From Halichoerus grypus (lineage: Eukaryota > Chordata > Mammalia > Carnivora > Phocidae), in NCBI RefSeq assembly GCF_964656455.1, contig NC_135718.1:130803966-130867965 (forward strand): a stretch of DNA of 64,000 bases, read 5' to 3'. Of this stretch, positions 33,586 through 44,587 are shown piece after piece; the stretch's first letter is position 1; every line of letters starts with the position of its first letter. Under the pieces are notes generated by a model. That model saw nothing but the letters and a program-made list of their open reading frames with translations, ran no database searches and was not told where the DNA came from. A program made the translations under genes and the position numbers.

Positions 33586-34429
33586 TGAGTAAGTGGTAGC
33601 TTATGGGTCCTTGTTAAAATGCAGATTCCCCGGCCCTCCGTGGGCAGTGCTCAAGCTCCCCCATGATCTGAAGCAGGAAGTTCCGAAACACAGGAAGAGA
33701 GGAGCTGGCTCTTTCTCCCAGCCTTGGTGGCACAAGGCGACTTCCATCCCCTTTGCCAATGTCAGAGGCAGGGCCCTGGCCCAAGGGCGACATTCCTAAC
33801 ATTTTTGTGAAAGCCTTTGAAGACGTGCAGGGCCAAAGTTTCAGCGCTGGACGGCCTTGAGAAGTGTTTAGTACAGCCCTCTCATTGTGCAGATGGGGAA
33901 ACCGAGTCTCAGGAAGGTTCAACTATATGAAGGACCATTTCCCTCCCACCTTCTCCCCATCCCTAAGAGAAAGCCCTGGGTCCTCTTCAAGAGAAGAAAG
34001 CTGACCCCAACCAGGCAAAACTGCCTGCCTGGCTCAGCACCAGCCACCTGCCCCACTTTGAAGCTCTCCGGCGAGTGATCGGCTATGGAAACGCCTGCCC
34101 TCCGATTCAATAAAACCCTAGGATCTTCATAACTCAGGGACTCCGCAGATTGTCTAGTCTGCACACAAAGCAGAAAGTTCTTCAAGCAACAACTGCTAAA
34201 TCTCTATCACTCATCCGACTCACAGCTCTTTCCCAAATTCCAGACTCTTTGTACCTCTTATCTGCATTGAGGTCCAAGGGCTCCCTCGCTTCCCCCACAG
34301 CCCTCCACTTGTAACACCTTTTTTGTCTCAGCTAACGGAAGTCCTCCTTTCAGTCCTTCAGGCCAAAAATCTTTGTCTCTCACCCCACCCCCCAGCTATA
34401 TTCAACACAAAGCTAGAGGAACTTTAAAA

Positions 34430-34985
34430 AAAAAAAGTCTGATCATGCCATTCCCTCCCTTTGCTCAGAACCTCCCACTGGCTCCCCATTTCACTCAGAA
34501 TAAAAGCCATAGTTTGAATAATGGCTCACAAGGCCCTGTGTGATCTCCACCCTCACTCCTCCTTACCTCTCTTACCTATCTCCACCATGCTCTCCTTACT
34601 CATTCTGCTCCAGCCTCACGGTTTGTACTGGCTATTCCCTACCCCGGGAACACTGTTCCCCCAAATATTCACAGGGTTACTCCCTCCAGGTCTTTGTACA
34701 AATGCCACCTCGTCAGTGAGGCTTTCTCTGATCATTTAGAATTTGATTCCCTCTTCCCTCCACCCCTGCACTCCAACCCTATTCTCCTAATATTTAGGAC
34801 TTGGGAACATACAGTATAATTTACTTCTTTATTGTACCTACTGCTTTGTCTATCTACCTCCACTAGAATGGCAGCCCCATGAGAGTAGAGATTTTTGTCA
34901 ATTTTGTTCACGGACATATCCCCTAGAGCCTGAAACAGTGCATGCTGCCGGCACTCTGGAGGCAAATACTTCTGGAAGGAATGAA
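34430..34985 (+). mobile_element. L2 LINE 3' region
   Basis: In order: CACTGGCTCCCCATTTCACTC, TCTTTGTACAAATGCCACCTC, CACTAGAATGGCAGCCCCATG and TGGAAGGAATGAA. This is the L2 3' end layout. Confidence 0.8.
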
Positions 34986-36261
34986 GGAACACATTCTGCA
35001 GGTGATTGCCTTATCTGAATCCCGCGCCTCAGAAGCCCCTACCCGTTGGTCTCAGTCTTGCTTTCTGAGCCACGAGCTTACAAGTGTATTCACGTTTTCA
35101 GAAGATCATCCCTGTCATCTATTATGTGGTTTCCCATAATGCCTAAAAATGCCCTCTTCTGCCTAAACATGTCCAGGCTCTCCAGCTAATCTTTCGTCTT
35201 GGGCCCACCCTGGTTGCCATTTTCCCTTCGCATGAGCTTCCCCCCCAACCCAGGAGGGCTCAAGGCAGCCCCCAATGGATGGGCTGAAGGAGAAACCAAG
35301 GGATCATCCCGACGGTGGGGACAGGCTACCATGCCAGGGGGGTTTCCCTCCCTCCACACAGAGGAGTCCCGGTACTCCCCAGCAAGGGGATTTCTACTCA
35401 GGGACAGTCTGGATGGACTTGCCCTAGGGAAGGACCAAGAATGGGACAGGATTCTGACGGAGACGTTTCTTGTCTTGGTTTCAGAAGGTCCTTCCTGTTT
35501 CCCAGTTGCCCCCCTCCTTCGCTCCCTCACCCAGCCTGCCCCCCCCAAGTCCGTTGTCTGGGTTATTCACATTCCGGAAGCGCTGATGTGGCACGAAATA
35601 TTCCTAGGGCTCCAGCCTTCTGCCCCGGGGGGCCCAGCGTCATCTCTCTGAGCCTGCTTTCTGGAATGTTTTTGGTATGAAGCTCCCTAGCAGGTGAGGA
35701 GAAGGGCCCTGCTGCATGGAATCCGCAGCCCAGAGTCTGGGTCTCTTTGGAGCAGGGGTAACAGACCTTCTCTTCCCACCTAGATTCTTCCCCAGCAGGC
35801 TTCCCCCATGCCCAGCCCCTCTCCTGCCTAGCGCTCCCACCCCTGACTTCGAAGACACTAAGCAAACAGACCCCAAGGAGGACAAAGACCTCAGGACCAA
35901 ACACCTCTGTTCTCTCTCCTTCCCAGAAATTCCACGCACCCCACCCCCTTCCCAGATATGCTGATAGGACAGGGCTGCCCGGGCTGTGGCCTCTCCCTCC
36001 CCCACATTGGCAGTTTCCCTCCACTGTGGCCTCCCCCCTCTCTCCCATCCTGTCCCCCCAACTTCAGCTTCTCCCCCCTCCCCACTCCCACCCACCCTCT
36101 TTTTTTCTCAGTTCCCTTTTGGGGCTTGTGGAGACCAAGGGAAGGCATTTCAGGCTGAGGAAATTGCCAAATTCCTTGCGCCTGGAAAAAAGCCTGGTGC
36201 ACAATAGATGCTCAGTAAGTATTTGTAACTATTTGTAGTTCTTTCCCCCCACCCCTGCTAA

Positions 36262-36440
36262 GATTTGGCATCCCATAGACCTGGATTTGGGTTCTGGTTT
36301 TTCCACCTGCTAGCCAGGTAAGTTACTTAATGTTTTTGCATCTCAATTTCTTCTTCTGTAACATGAGAATGATAAAAATTGTACCGAATTAATGACACTC
36401 TCATGAGCATTAAATAACACATATAAAGTGCTTGATGTAG
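36262..36440 (+). repeat. MIR
   Basis: GCTAGCCAGGTAAGTTACTTA, CTCAATTTCTTCTTCTGTAA and GAGCATTAAATAACACATAT are sense MIR. Confidence 0.75.
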
Positions 36441-36453
36441 AAGTACTTCATAA

Positions 36454-36645
36454 GGGGCGCCTGGGTGGCTCAGTCGGTTAAGTGTCTGCCTCCGGCTCAG
36501 GTCATGATCTCAGGGTCCTGGGATCGGGCTCCCTGCTCCTCAGGGAGTCTGCTCTCCCTCTGCCCCCCTCCCCCCCACCCCCGGCTTGTGCTCTCTCTCC
36601 GTCTCTCTCTCCAATAAATAAATAAAATCTTAAAAATATAAAATA
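36454..36645 (+). repeat. Can-SINE
   Basis: Consensus head with a small deletion in the body. Imperfect duplicates AGAAGTACTTCATAA and AAAAGTACCTAATAA flank it. Confidence 0.92.
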
Positions 36646-36840
36646 AAATTAAAAGTACCTAATAAATGGTCGCCCCATTATTATTTCTTAAGATGCAATG
36701 CTTTTCGGTTATCCAAACTCCCTTTCAACATTACCTGAATTGACTACAATCTCTCTTTTGAATTTTATGTATTTTTATGCATGCCAGCTTGCCGGCCAGT
36801 CTGCAACCTCCTTGAGGACAAGATCTTTTTTTAAGAAACC

Positions 36841-37032
36841 TTTTTTTTTTTTAAGATTTAATTTGACAGAGAGACACAGCGAGAGAGAGGGAACACAAGC
36901 AGGGGGAGTGGGAGAGGGAGAAGCAGGCTTCCCGCTGAGCAGGGAGCCCGATGTGGGGCTCGATCCCAGGACTCCAGGATCATGACCTGAGCCGAAGGCA
37001 GATGCTTAACAACTGAGCCACCCAGGTGCCCC
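36841..37032 (-). repeat. Can-SINE
   Basis: Full-length - strand copy. AAGATCTTTTTTT occurs on both sides, suggesting insertion into the T-rich tail of the neighbouring SINE. Confidence 0.9.
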
Positions 37033-37146
37033 AAGATCTTTTTTTTTTAAAAAAAGATGCTGGGCTCTAACTCATGACGGTGAGATCAAGACCTGAGCTG
37101 AGATCAAGAGTCTCACGCTCAACCGACTGAGCCACCCAGGCGCCCC
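37033..37146 (-). repeat. Can-SINE, short form
   Basis: T/A-rich tail, ATGCTGGGCTCTAACTCATG and a head of CCACCCAGGCGCCCC. The CT body is absent. Confidence 0.85.
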
Positions 37147-38186
37147 TTGAGGCTAAGATCTTCAGTGCGGCACTGGGGACACAGCAATTCGCTGTCTTCC
37201 ACTGAGTTTAGCACACAAACAGGGCTTGACTCCAGAGTTGAATGAGTGAGCACGGCCAGCTCCACGGCGGAACTCTGCTTCTTGAGGGTAAAGACCGTCC
37301 CTCTTTCTCCAGACCTCCAAGATACCCGACTGCAACACCCCAGGTGTAGCCTACGCAGCAACTTCTCGTTTGCTCTCACATCTCTGCCCCGTTAGTGGCC
37401 TCCTCACTTCTTCCCCCCACCCCGCGACTGTGCCTGCCCCCAGATGCAGGGAGGAGGAGCGAAGGTCCAGATGCTCTAGCCTGGCAGGCACTGGGGGCCA
37501 GCAGGAGGACAGGTGTGCTGCGGAGCTGGCCCGGCCTGGGGATGTCAGCCGCGGGGAGGGCGTGGGGGAGGGAGCCCGCTCGAAGCCGGAGCCAGCCGGC
37601 TGCCCGCCTGCACTTTGTCCCCATCCTCGCTTTCATCCCGGCCCTCGGAGCCTGGGAGTTTCTCAATGGAGCTGGCTTTGGGGAATGCTCCGCAGGGGGC
37701 TTAGAGGGCTGGCCGACGAGGGGGGCATTCCAAGCATTCTTTACTTCCTGGAGGAGGCGGGCGGCAAGGGGCCAGAGGGGTAGCAGCTGCCCAGCACTGG
37801 AGGAAAGGGGATTTCTTTGGAGGGAGCGAATAAAGGCGGAGGGGGGTGTCTTCAAGCTGCCGGGGACGGAGAAGGCTGGGGGAGGGGTGGGAGATGCGGG
37901 AGGGTGGGGGCGGGGCTGTATAATCCACCAAACCCCACTCCTCCTTTAGTGCCAAACTGGGCACGTCCGTCCAGGGCTCCGCCACCTGCTTAACGGGCCA
38001 GAGCCGCGGAGGGCTGACTCACGGGAGCCTTTGGGCGCTAAGAGCTGGGCTTTTTGGTGGTTGCAGTTTGTTTTTTTTATGAAGCAGGTGCTCCAGATCC
38101 CACCTGTGACAGCCCAGGGGGAGTGTGGGTTAAGAGGAGGCTCAAACCCCTGCACCCCACCTGCCCCAACAGAACAACAGAGGCTA

Positions 38187-39277
38187 TTTTCCGATCACGG
38201 TTCTGGTTTTTAATGGAGTGGTCCTTTCCGGTCACAGAGGAAGGAAGAAGGACCATCAGGTAGACAGAGTCAGGGCATGGAGCCAGGGAGCCAGAGGCCC
38301 TCCTGACAGTGCAGCGGGACATGTGGATTGATTACCCCCCCACCTCCATGATCAGTAGGGAATCATTGCAGAAAGATCTCCCTGTTCACAAAACTTAGAC
38401 GTCACAGTGGATTTTCCCAGAACACAGTATTCACATTATTGAAAACAGTTTTTTAAAAGACAGAGCTGAACACATAAAAATAAATAAGGACATTCCAGGG
38501 TCCCGAAAGCCCAGAGTAATAAACACATCCATTCTCAGTAGCAGGAGCAGCTTGGAGGTCAGAGAAGTTTAGAGTCTTCGAGGTCCAAGGTGGGGTCCAG
38601 GGGAATCTGGGCCCCATGAGATGAAATCTAATAGCAGCAGCCTGAGCCCTTTCAAGTCTTCTAGATTCTTAGCAGTGACTCCGACTCCCGGAGGCTTGGG
38701 CCGGGTTTGGAGGGTGGGAAAGGGGAGAGAACCTTTGAGGAGATAGAGGTTGTGTTCTCTTACTGCGGAGATAAATCAGGACGGGTACCCCCTAGGAGAC
38801 CATTCCCAGGACACCCCGGGCACATGAGGGGGTGCCACATTCCAGTTTTAGCGGCAGGTGGGGATGGGACCTGTATGGGGAGAGTTTCCATCCCCACCTT
38901 GGCAGGAAGTCACCATGCACAAAACTTACTCAGTGCAAGAAAGGAGACAGGCTCTGAGAGTGCTCTTTCCGGACACCTGTGGCCCTACGGTGTGAACAGG
39001 AAGGGGGCCACCTGGACTGGCCCCAGGCCTTCCCCTCCTCGCTCTCTGCTAGCTTTTCCCCTCTACTGTCTTCTCTGCTCCCCAGGGCTGAAGACCTGAA
39101 CCCTCCCTCGACGTGCTTTACTTGCCCACTTCCCATCCAGCCCTCCCTAGGGCTCAACTCCTGGCCAGGGGGCTAGTCTCGGGAGTGGGGGACGTGGCAG
39201 TCTCCCCTCGGGGTGCAGCCAGCTGCATTTTAGAACCTGCCCAGGGCAGGGCAGTGCCCACCCTCCCCTCCCCACCC
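38187..39277 (-). other. NUAK2: NUAK2 3' untranslated region
   Basis: About 1.1 kb of sequence follows the stop on the - strand, down to the first usable polyadenylation signal. It lacks recognised SINE copies. It contains a TTATTTATT nonamer (complement of 38479-38487). The 3' end is estimated from the ATTAAA at 38214-38209. Confidence 0.6.
38209..38214 (-). terminator. NUAK2: NUAK2 probable polyadenylation signal ATTAAA
   Basis: The + strand TTTAAT reads ATTAAA, the commonest variant hexamer, on the - strand. A T/G-rich run (CTGTTGTTCTGTTGG) follows about 20 nt later. No AATAAA was seen between the stop and this point on the - strand. Confidence 0.5.
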
Positions 39278-40341
39278 TCAGCTGAGCTTGGAGCAGACCC
39301 CCAGTGCCTGTCGGTAGGCCTCCGTCACCTCCTGGCAGTCCGTCAGGGAAAAGCAGCTATCCCCCAGGGGGTCCTGCCACCAGCGCCTCAGGCCCCTGCT
39401 TCCAGGGCCCTCTGCGGGGGGCTCCTCAAGCCCCATGAGGTTGTCCACAGACACACAGCCCCGCAGCAGGGGCTCGGGGAGCCGTTCAGGCAAGTCCAGC
39501 TGGTCGAATGACTCAGAGGACAGGATGCTGTCCTCACTCATAGCCCCTGAGGGGCGGCTGGCCCGGGCCAGAGGGTGAGGGGAGGCCAGTTCATCCAAGG
39601 AGCCGAAGGCGGTGGGGGTTGGGAGCTCCAGGGCCGTGCAGGAGAACTTGCCATTGTGTTTGAGGATGCCTTTGCGATGGAGGGGCAGCCCTGAGGTTTG
39701 GGGGGGCTTCTGCTCCTCAGAGCCCCCACCCACAAACACGTCCCCTGCATCCAGGAGCTCCCCAGACTCACTGGGTTCAGGGGAGGAGTAGTAGCCAGAT
39801 TCCCGCTGCCGCGACTTCTTGAGGATGCCCTTCTTGGGGAGCAGGGGGCCAGCCTGTCCTGGGTCTGCGGGGCCTGCGCTGGGCTCAGGGTCTTCCCTCG
39901 CCGCTTCCAACGACGGCAGTGCCTTCTTCTTGAGAATGCCCTTGGGCAGCTTGAGGTTGCCCCTGGCAGGGCGAACGGAGGGGTCGTCCGCCGGGTCCCC
40001 CTGGAGAGACTGGGCCATGTCGTTCTCCTTGCGGGACTTCTTCAGCGAATGCTGGCGCTCCAGGCCCGGGGCGATGCTGCCGCTGCCGGACGCGTGCTGC
40101 TTGAAGAAGCTGCAGACCTTGGCCCCGTTCTCCAGGAGAGGGCGGGAGGACCGCCGGAGCCAGTCAGCCATGGAGGCGCGGCCAGAGTCGCTGCCAGGGC
40201 GCCCTCCGTCGTGCAGAGCTTCCTGCTCCCCCACACGGGTGGCGTAGCCCCAGTTGACCCACCAGTGACTGGCCACGTCCTCCAGGGTGGCTCGGCGGGT
40301 GGGGTTCACCATTAATAGCCACCGGATCAGGCCACAGGCAT
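39278..40341 (-). CDS. NUAK2: NUAK2 coding exon 7 (C-terminal tail and stop)
   Basis: This 1064-nt exon completes the split Asp codon. It encodes the end of the kinase domain ([20 protein letters not shown] through HWWVNWGY) and a tail of about 320 residues. The tail has three GILK motifs, each preceded by a basic residue; in NUAK1 such motifs bind PP1-beta (family knowledge). It also has the ESGYYSS cluster that in NUAK1 is a phosphodegron, and a conserved [20 protein letters not shown] end. The stop TGA reads as TCA at 39278-39280 on the + strand. Confidence 0.95.
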
Positions 40342-43300
40342 CTGGAAGACAGAAGACGGGGGCTTCAGACTGGCAGCCACGGGAACGGGCACCCTGCAGC
40401 CCCTCTCACCGGTTCACCCCGATCTGTGCTAAGAGTGCACACCCCTGTGTCAGATGCGTCTAGTCCCACCCGGGCGGGCAGATGCCACAGCCCGGCCAGC
40501 TCCCCACAGCCTCCAGCTTTCTGGGACTGACTGCCCATTTCTTCTTCCTTGCCTCGGCCCCTCAGGACCAGGGCCCCTTCTTTAGCCTTGCTCTACTTCG
40601 GTGTTTCTTCCCGGAAATGCAACCCTGAGGGGAAGGGCTGTGCTCAAGAGTAAACCAAGGTTCTCACACCCTCCTTCCTGCCCTCTCCACCGGATGTGAA
40701 AGGACAAAGAGACTTCTAAGGATGAGCCCTAGAGCAGTCGGGAATGAGGTGACTGCAGCAAAGAGGATTCAAGTTAAACCATCAGAAGCACTTCCCAAGT
40801 ATGAAGCAGCATGCCCATACCGGAGAGAAGGGATGCACTTTCCCTCTGGGAGTCACAGACCCTGGAGGCAGAGAGAGGACAGCAGGTGGGGGGTGGGCCT
40901 CTTCACTTCCCTGCTCCTGGCTGGTGCCCACCTCGGGAACAAGGGGAGGACACACGGGGCCTGGAGCACAACGCCACACCTCTCACTCACCGGAGGGTTT
41001 AGGCGGCTCCCGGTAGGACCCGTTGCTGATCTGTCTCACCAGCGTCTTATGGTCCTGCCCGTCAAAGGGCATGGTGCCATGCACCAGGATGTATAGAAGG
41101 ACACCCAAGGACCAGCTGTCCACCTAGGGAGCGAGAGAGAAAGAGAGAGAGGGTCAGCGAGGATGCCTGAATGCTATAGGCTGGAGGCCATCCAGCAACA
41201 CCAGAGAAGAAAGGGGTACATGCCGGAGAACTCAGGGGGCCGGGGCATCTGAGGACCACCTCCCTCTGGGACGCAGGAGCAAAGAGGGTGACGCTGTAGA
41301 GGGACTGAGGTTCAGGAGGACAGGTGCTGTCCATCCCGTGCAGGTAGGAGGGGCGGCCCCCAGCGAGAGCAGTGGTGAGGTCATCCCTTCTGGGCAGGAT
41401 GGGGTGGTGGCGAGAGAGCCCAGCGCTCAGGGAGCCTAGCCGGGTGCCAGGAAAGAGAACAGCAACTAGGAAGGTGAGGGGGCACAAAACCAGACTGGGG
41501 GGTCAGCAGACTTAAGTTCTCGGCCCAGTTTTGCTGCTCCTGCTAGGACCTGACAAGTCCCGACTTTTGTGTGAAGGGTGGGGGTGGAGTTTTGTGCTCT
41601 GAAGAGGGGAAGAAGGGGAAAGCCAGCCCACCTCTCAGACAATCTAGAGGCACCATCAGTGGTGGAGGCAGGCTGCGGGTGGAGAGCAGACACTCACCTC
41701 TGGGCCCGTGTAGGGCTTCCCATTGACGATCTCGGGGGAGGCGTACAGGGGGCTCCCGCAGAACGTCTGCAGGAGCTTGCCCTGGTGGTAGAGGTTGGAG
41801 AGCCCAAAGTCCGCGATCTGCAGGAGTGGGTCAAACACAGGCAGGGGTCATGCCAAGGCCTGGATTGTTCTGCAGCTCTCGGCCCACCCCTCTCCAGATC
41901 CCAGGGAAATCCAGGCCTTCGCAGGAGGAAAGGGTGCCGGGACCCCTGCCCCCCACAGCACGGACAACACAGCTCAGGCCCTGCAAGAGAGCACCTTGTG
42001 GATGTTGTGTCAGTGAGGAATGCCTCGGTGTGTGGAGGCTCCGGGGTCCTCCCTGTTCCCCCAGTCCCTTTGCTGATGCTGGACCCCCACTCCAGGGATG
42101 CACTCTCCTGCCTATAAACATCCTCCTGACCCGGCAAGCCCACCTCCCCTGAGACCTCCTTTTCCCACAAAGCCCCACCGTTTCCAATGGCTGGCGGTAG
42201 TCCCTGCTCATCAGTCTCCCTCCTCCTATTACCGTGTCAGCATGTTCCCCGTGCTCACCTCCTTCTGCCCCCACCTCTCCTGCAGCTCTTAGCACAGGTG
42301 TGACCCAAGGATGGGACTCAGCCGACACTTAGTGACTGAAGGAAGGGTCTACCCGTTGTAGGGAGAGAATTGATTGCTCATGCTAACACCATGGCTCTCC
42401 GAGGCCAGCCAGCCCCATTAGTGATTACCGTGCAAGGGTTGGCCGGCCCTTCCTAGCAAAGGGCTCCTCTCTGCCCATAGCTGGGCAGGAATGTAGTGGC
42501 AGGAACCTGGGGTCACGCCAGTACAGTAAGAAGCAAGGGTGAAGTCAGAACAAAGATCAGGGCTGTGGTTAGAGCCCAGAAGAAAGAATCTTCTTGCAGG
42601 ATTGCCTAAGCCATCTGATACTGAGGGCTTGAGAGGCCCCAGGCCCATCTTCTCCTTCCCCAGAGAGACCCTTTCCCCCAGCTATCCTCAGATAGAAGCA
42701 GAGGCCAATGCCCTGCTGCTCCCCACCTCTTCACCCCCAGCAGAGCATCATGGGTGCCCAGAGTGGGGAGGGGCTGTTTATGAAACTCTGGCTCCTTCAT
42801 TTATGGTTTTATTGGGCTCTTATCGAGCAGTTACCATTTGAAGCCCATAAAGAGGCAGATGATTGGTTCAGATGGGAAAGTTCGTGCCTGTCTGGTTATG
42901 TGAGTTTCCTGGCTCTGCCTCCCCTCCCCCTGCTTAGCATCAAAGAAAGCCCCACCTGCTCCGGGAATTGGCTGGGTAAGGGGAATAAACTCAGTGCCAG
43001 GGTACTTCAGGGCATGGGTTCAAGGGCCACTGAAGGGAAGGGACTGTGTGTTGGGTTCAGGAAGATTCTGAGGAGTGTTCTAGTGCAGGGTTGGAGCCCT
43101 CCCAGGCACCTGCAGGGGCCAGCCCTTGTCATTTCCCCCTTCCAGCCCTGAGATCTGAGTTTATGCCATCAGCACCTCTCAGACCTCAGCTTAACTATTG
43201 AGGCATGGGAATTCAGCAGCTGCAGGAGGCAGAAAGCTGGTGCTGGGGTGCTTGGTCTATGGAGGAAAGTGCCAAAAGGTCTACCGAATGGCAGCAGATT

Positions 43301-44540
43301 AGTATGTGTGTGTATGCGTGCAGGCAGGTGGGGAGAACTGAGGCCATGGCCCTCTCTCCCTGCCAGGCCCAAGACTGCATGCAAAAGCTGACCCTAGATT
43401 GAGGCTCCTATCAGCCGGTTACGTCAAGAGCACGGGCTGGGGAATCAGCAGACCTTGGTTCTAGCCCCGACGCAACCACTCCCTTGCCATGGGACCTTGG
43501 GTAAGTCACCCCTTATCTTGAAGCCTCAGGTCTTCATCCATAAAACGAGGTACTGGAAAGGATGATGGCTGAGTTCCCTACTGGTACCAACATCTAAATC
43601 TGAGCTTCTAAAATCCCTTAAGTGCTTAGAGAGAGACACCTGACGAGGAAACTGGGCAGAAAGGCTGGGATGGGGTAGGGAGCTGTGGGAAACAAAGAAG
43701 TGGGCTCACCTTAATATTTCCATTGGCATCTAAGAGGATGTTCTCCAACTTGAGATCCCGGTGGACAACCCCATTCTGAAAGAGGGAGGGAGGAAAGAGG
43801 GTCAGGGGGAGGTCCCCAAGAAGGACAGGAGGACATGAAGGCCTAGTCTGGAAAGTGAGGTCAACACAAAGGGGGCCAAGGTGGGGCAGTATGCGTAGGC
43901 TGGGGATACCCATCTCATCGGAACGGAGTATGACGGATCACAGACCCTTCCACCCCTTGGGGCCACAGCGAGAGACGCCAACATCCCCAGGCCCCAGAGT
44001 CCAGATAGAAGTTTGCCTCTGCCTCAGTCTCCCTGTGGGATCCTGGGCAGGTTGTGGATCTGTCTGGTGCAAGCCAGTCCCAGAGCCCCAGGGACCGCCC
44101 CTCGGGATGGGAGCGCGCAGCGGGGGGCTCACCTGGTGACAGTAGTGCACGGCCGAGACGATCTGTCGGAAGAAATGGCGGGCCTCGTGCTCGCTGAGCC
44201 GCGGCCGCTCACTGACGTAGTCGTACAGGTCGCCCCGGCTGGCGTACTCCATGACGATCACAATCTTGCTGCCGTTCTCAAACACTGGGGCAGAGCAAGG
44301 TGGGACTGTCAGGCCCTTCCAGAGTGCGCTGCCCCCCCCTGGGGGGTCACACGTTCCCCCCGCGCCACCCACTGCCCCCAAACCAGACAGGACCTTCCTG
44401 CAGGGATATCTGCTCACGGGATGGGACGGGGGCGAGTAAGGGCAGGAACAGGGCTGCTGAAGGAGCCACGAGGTGAGGCCAAGGGAACTGGCTTATCCTC
44501 CCTCTCTTTGCAAGTTCAGGCTTTTGAGGATTCTTTCCAT

Positions 44541-44587
<47 letters not shown>

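Larger units (their letters stand above)
16253..38186. other. Intergenic DNA between TMCC2 and NUAK2 3' ends
   Basis: This is roughly 22 kb between two convergent genes. I found no spliced or single-exon gene with a recognisable product. It is a mix of unique GC-rich sequence (17-19.6, 23.4-27, 35-36.2 and 37.2-38.1 kb) and the interspersed repeats listed. Candidate regulatory motifs are given as findings. Confidence 0.75.

Noticed and set aside
39698..40315. 205-codon open frame on the + strand opposite NUAK2 exon 7
   Set aside because: Antisense shadow of a conserved GC-rich exon. No domain or splice structure of its own.
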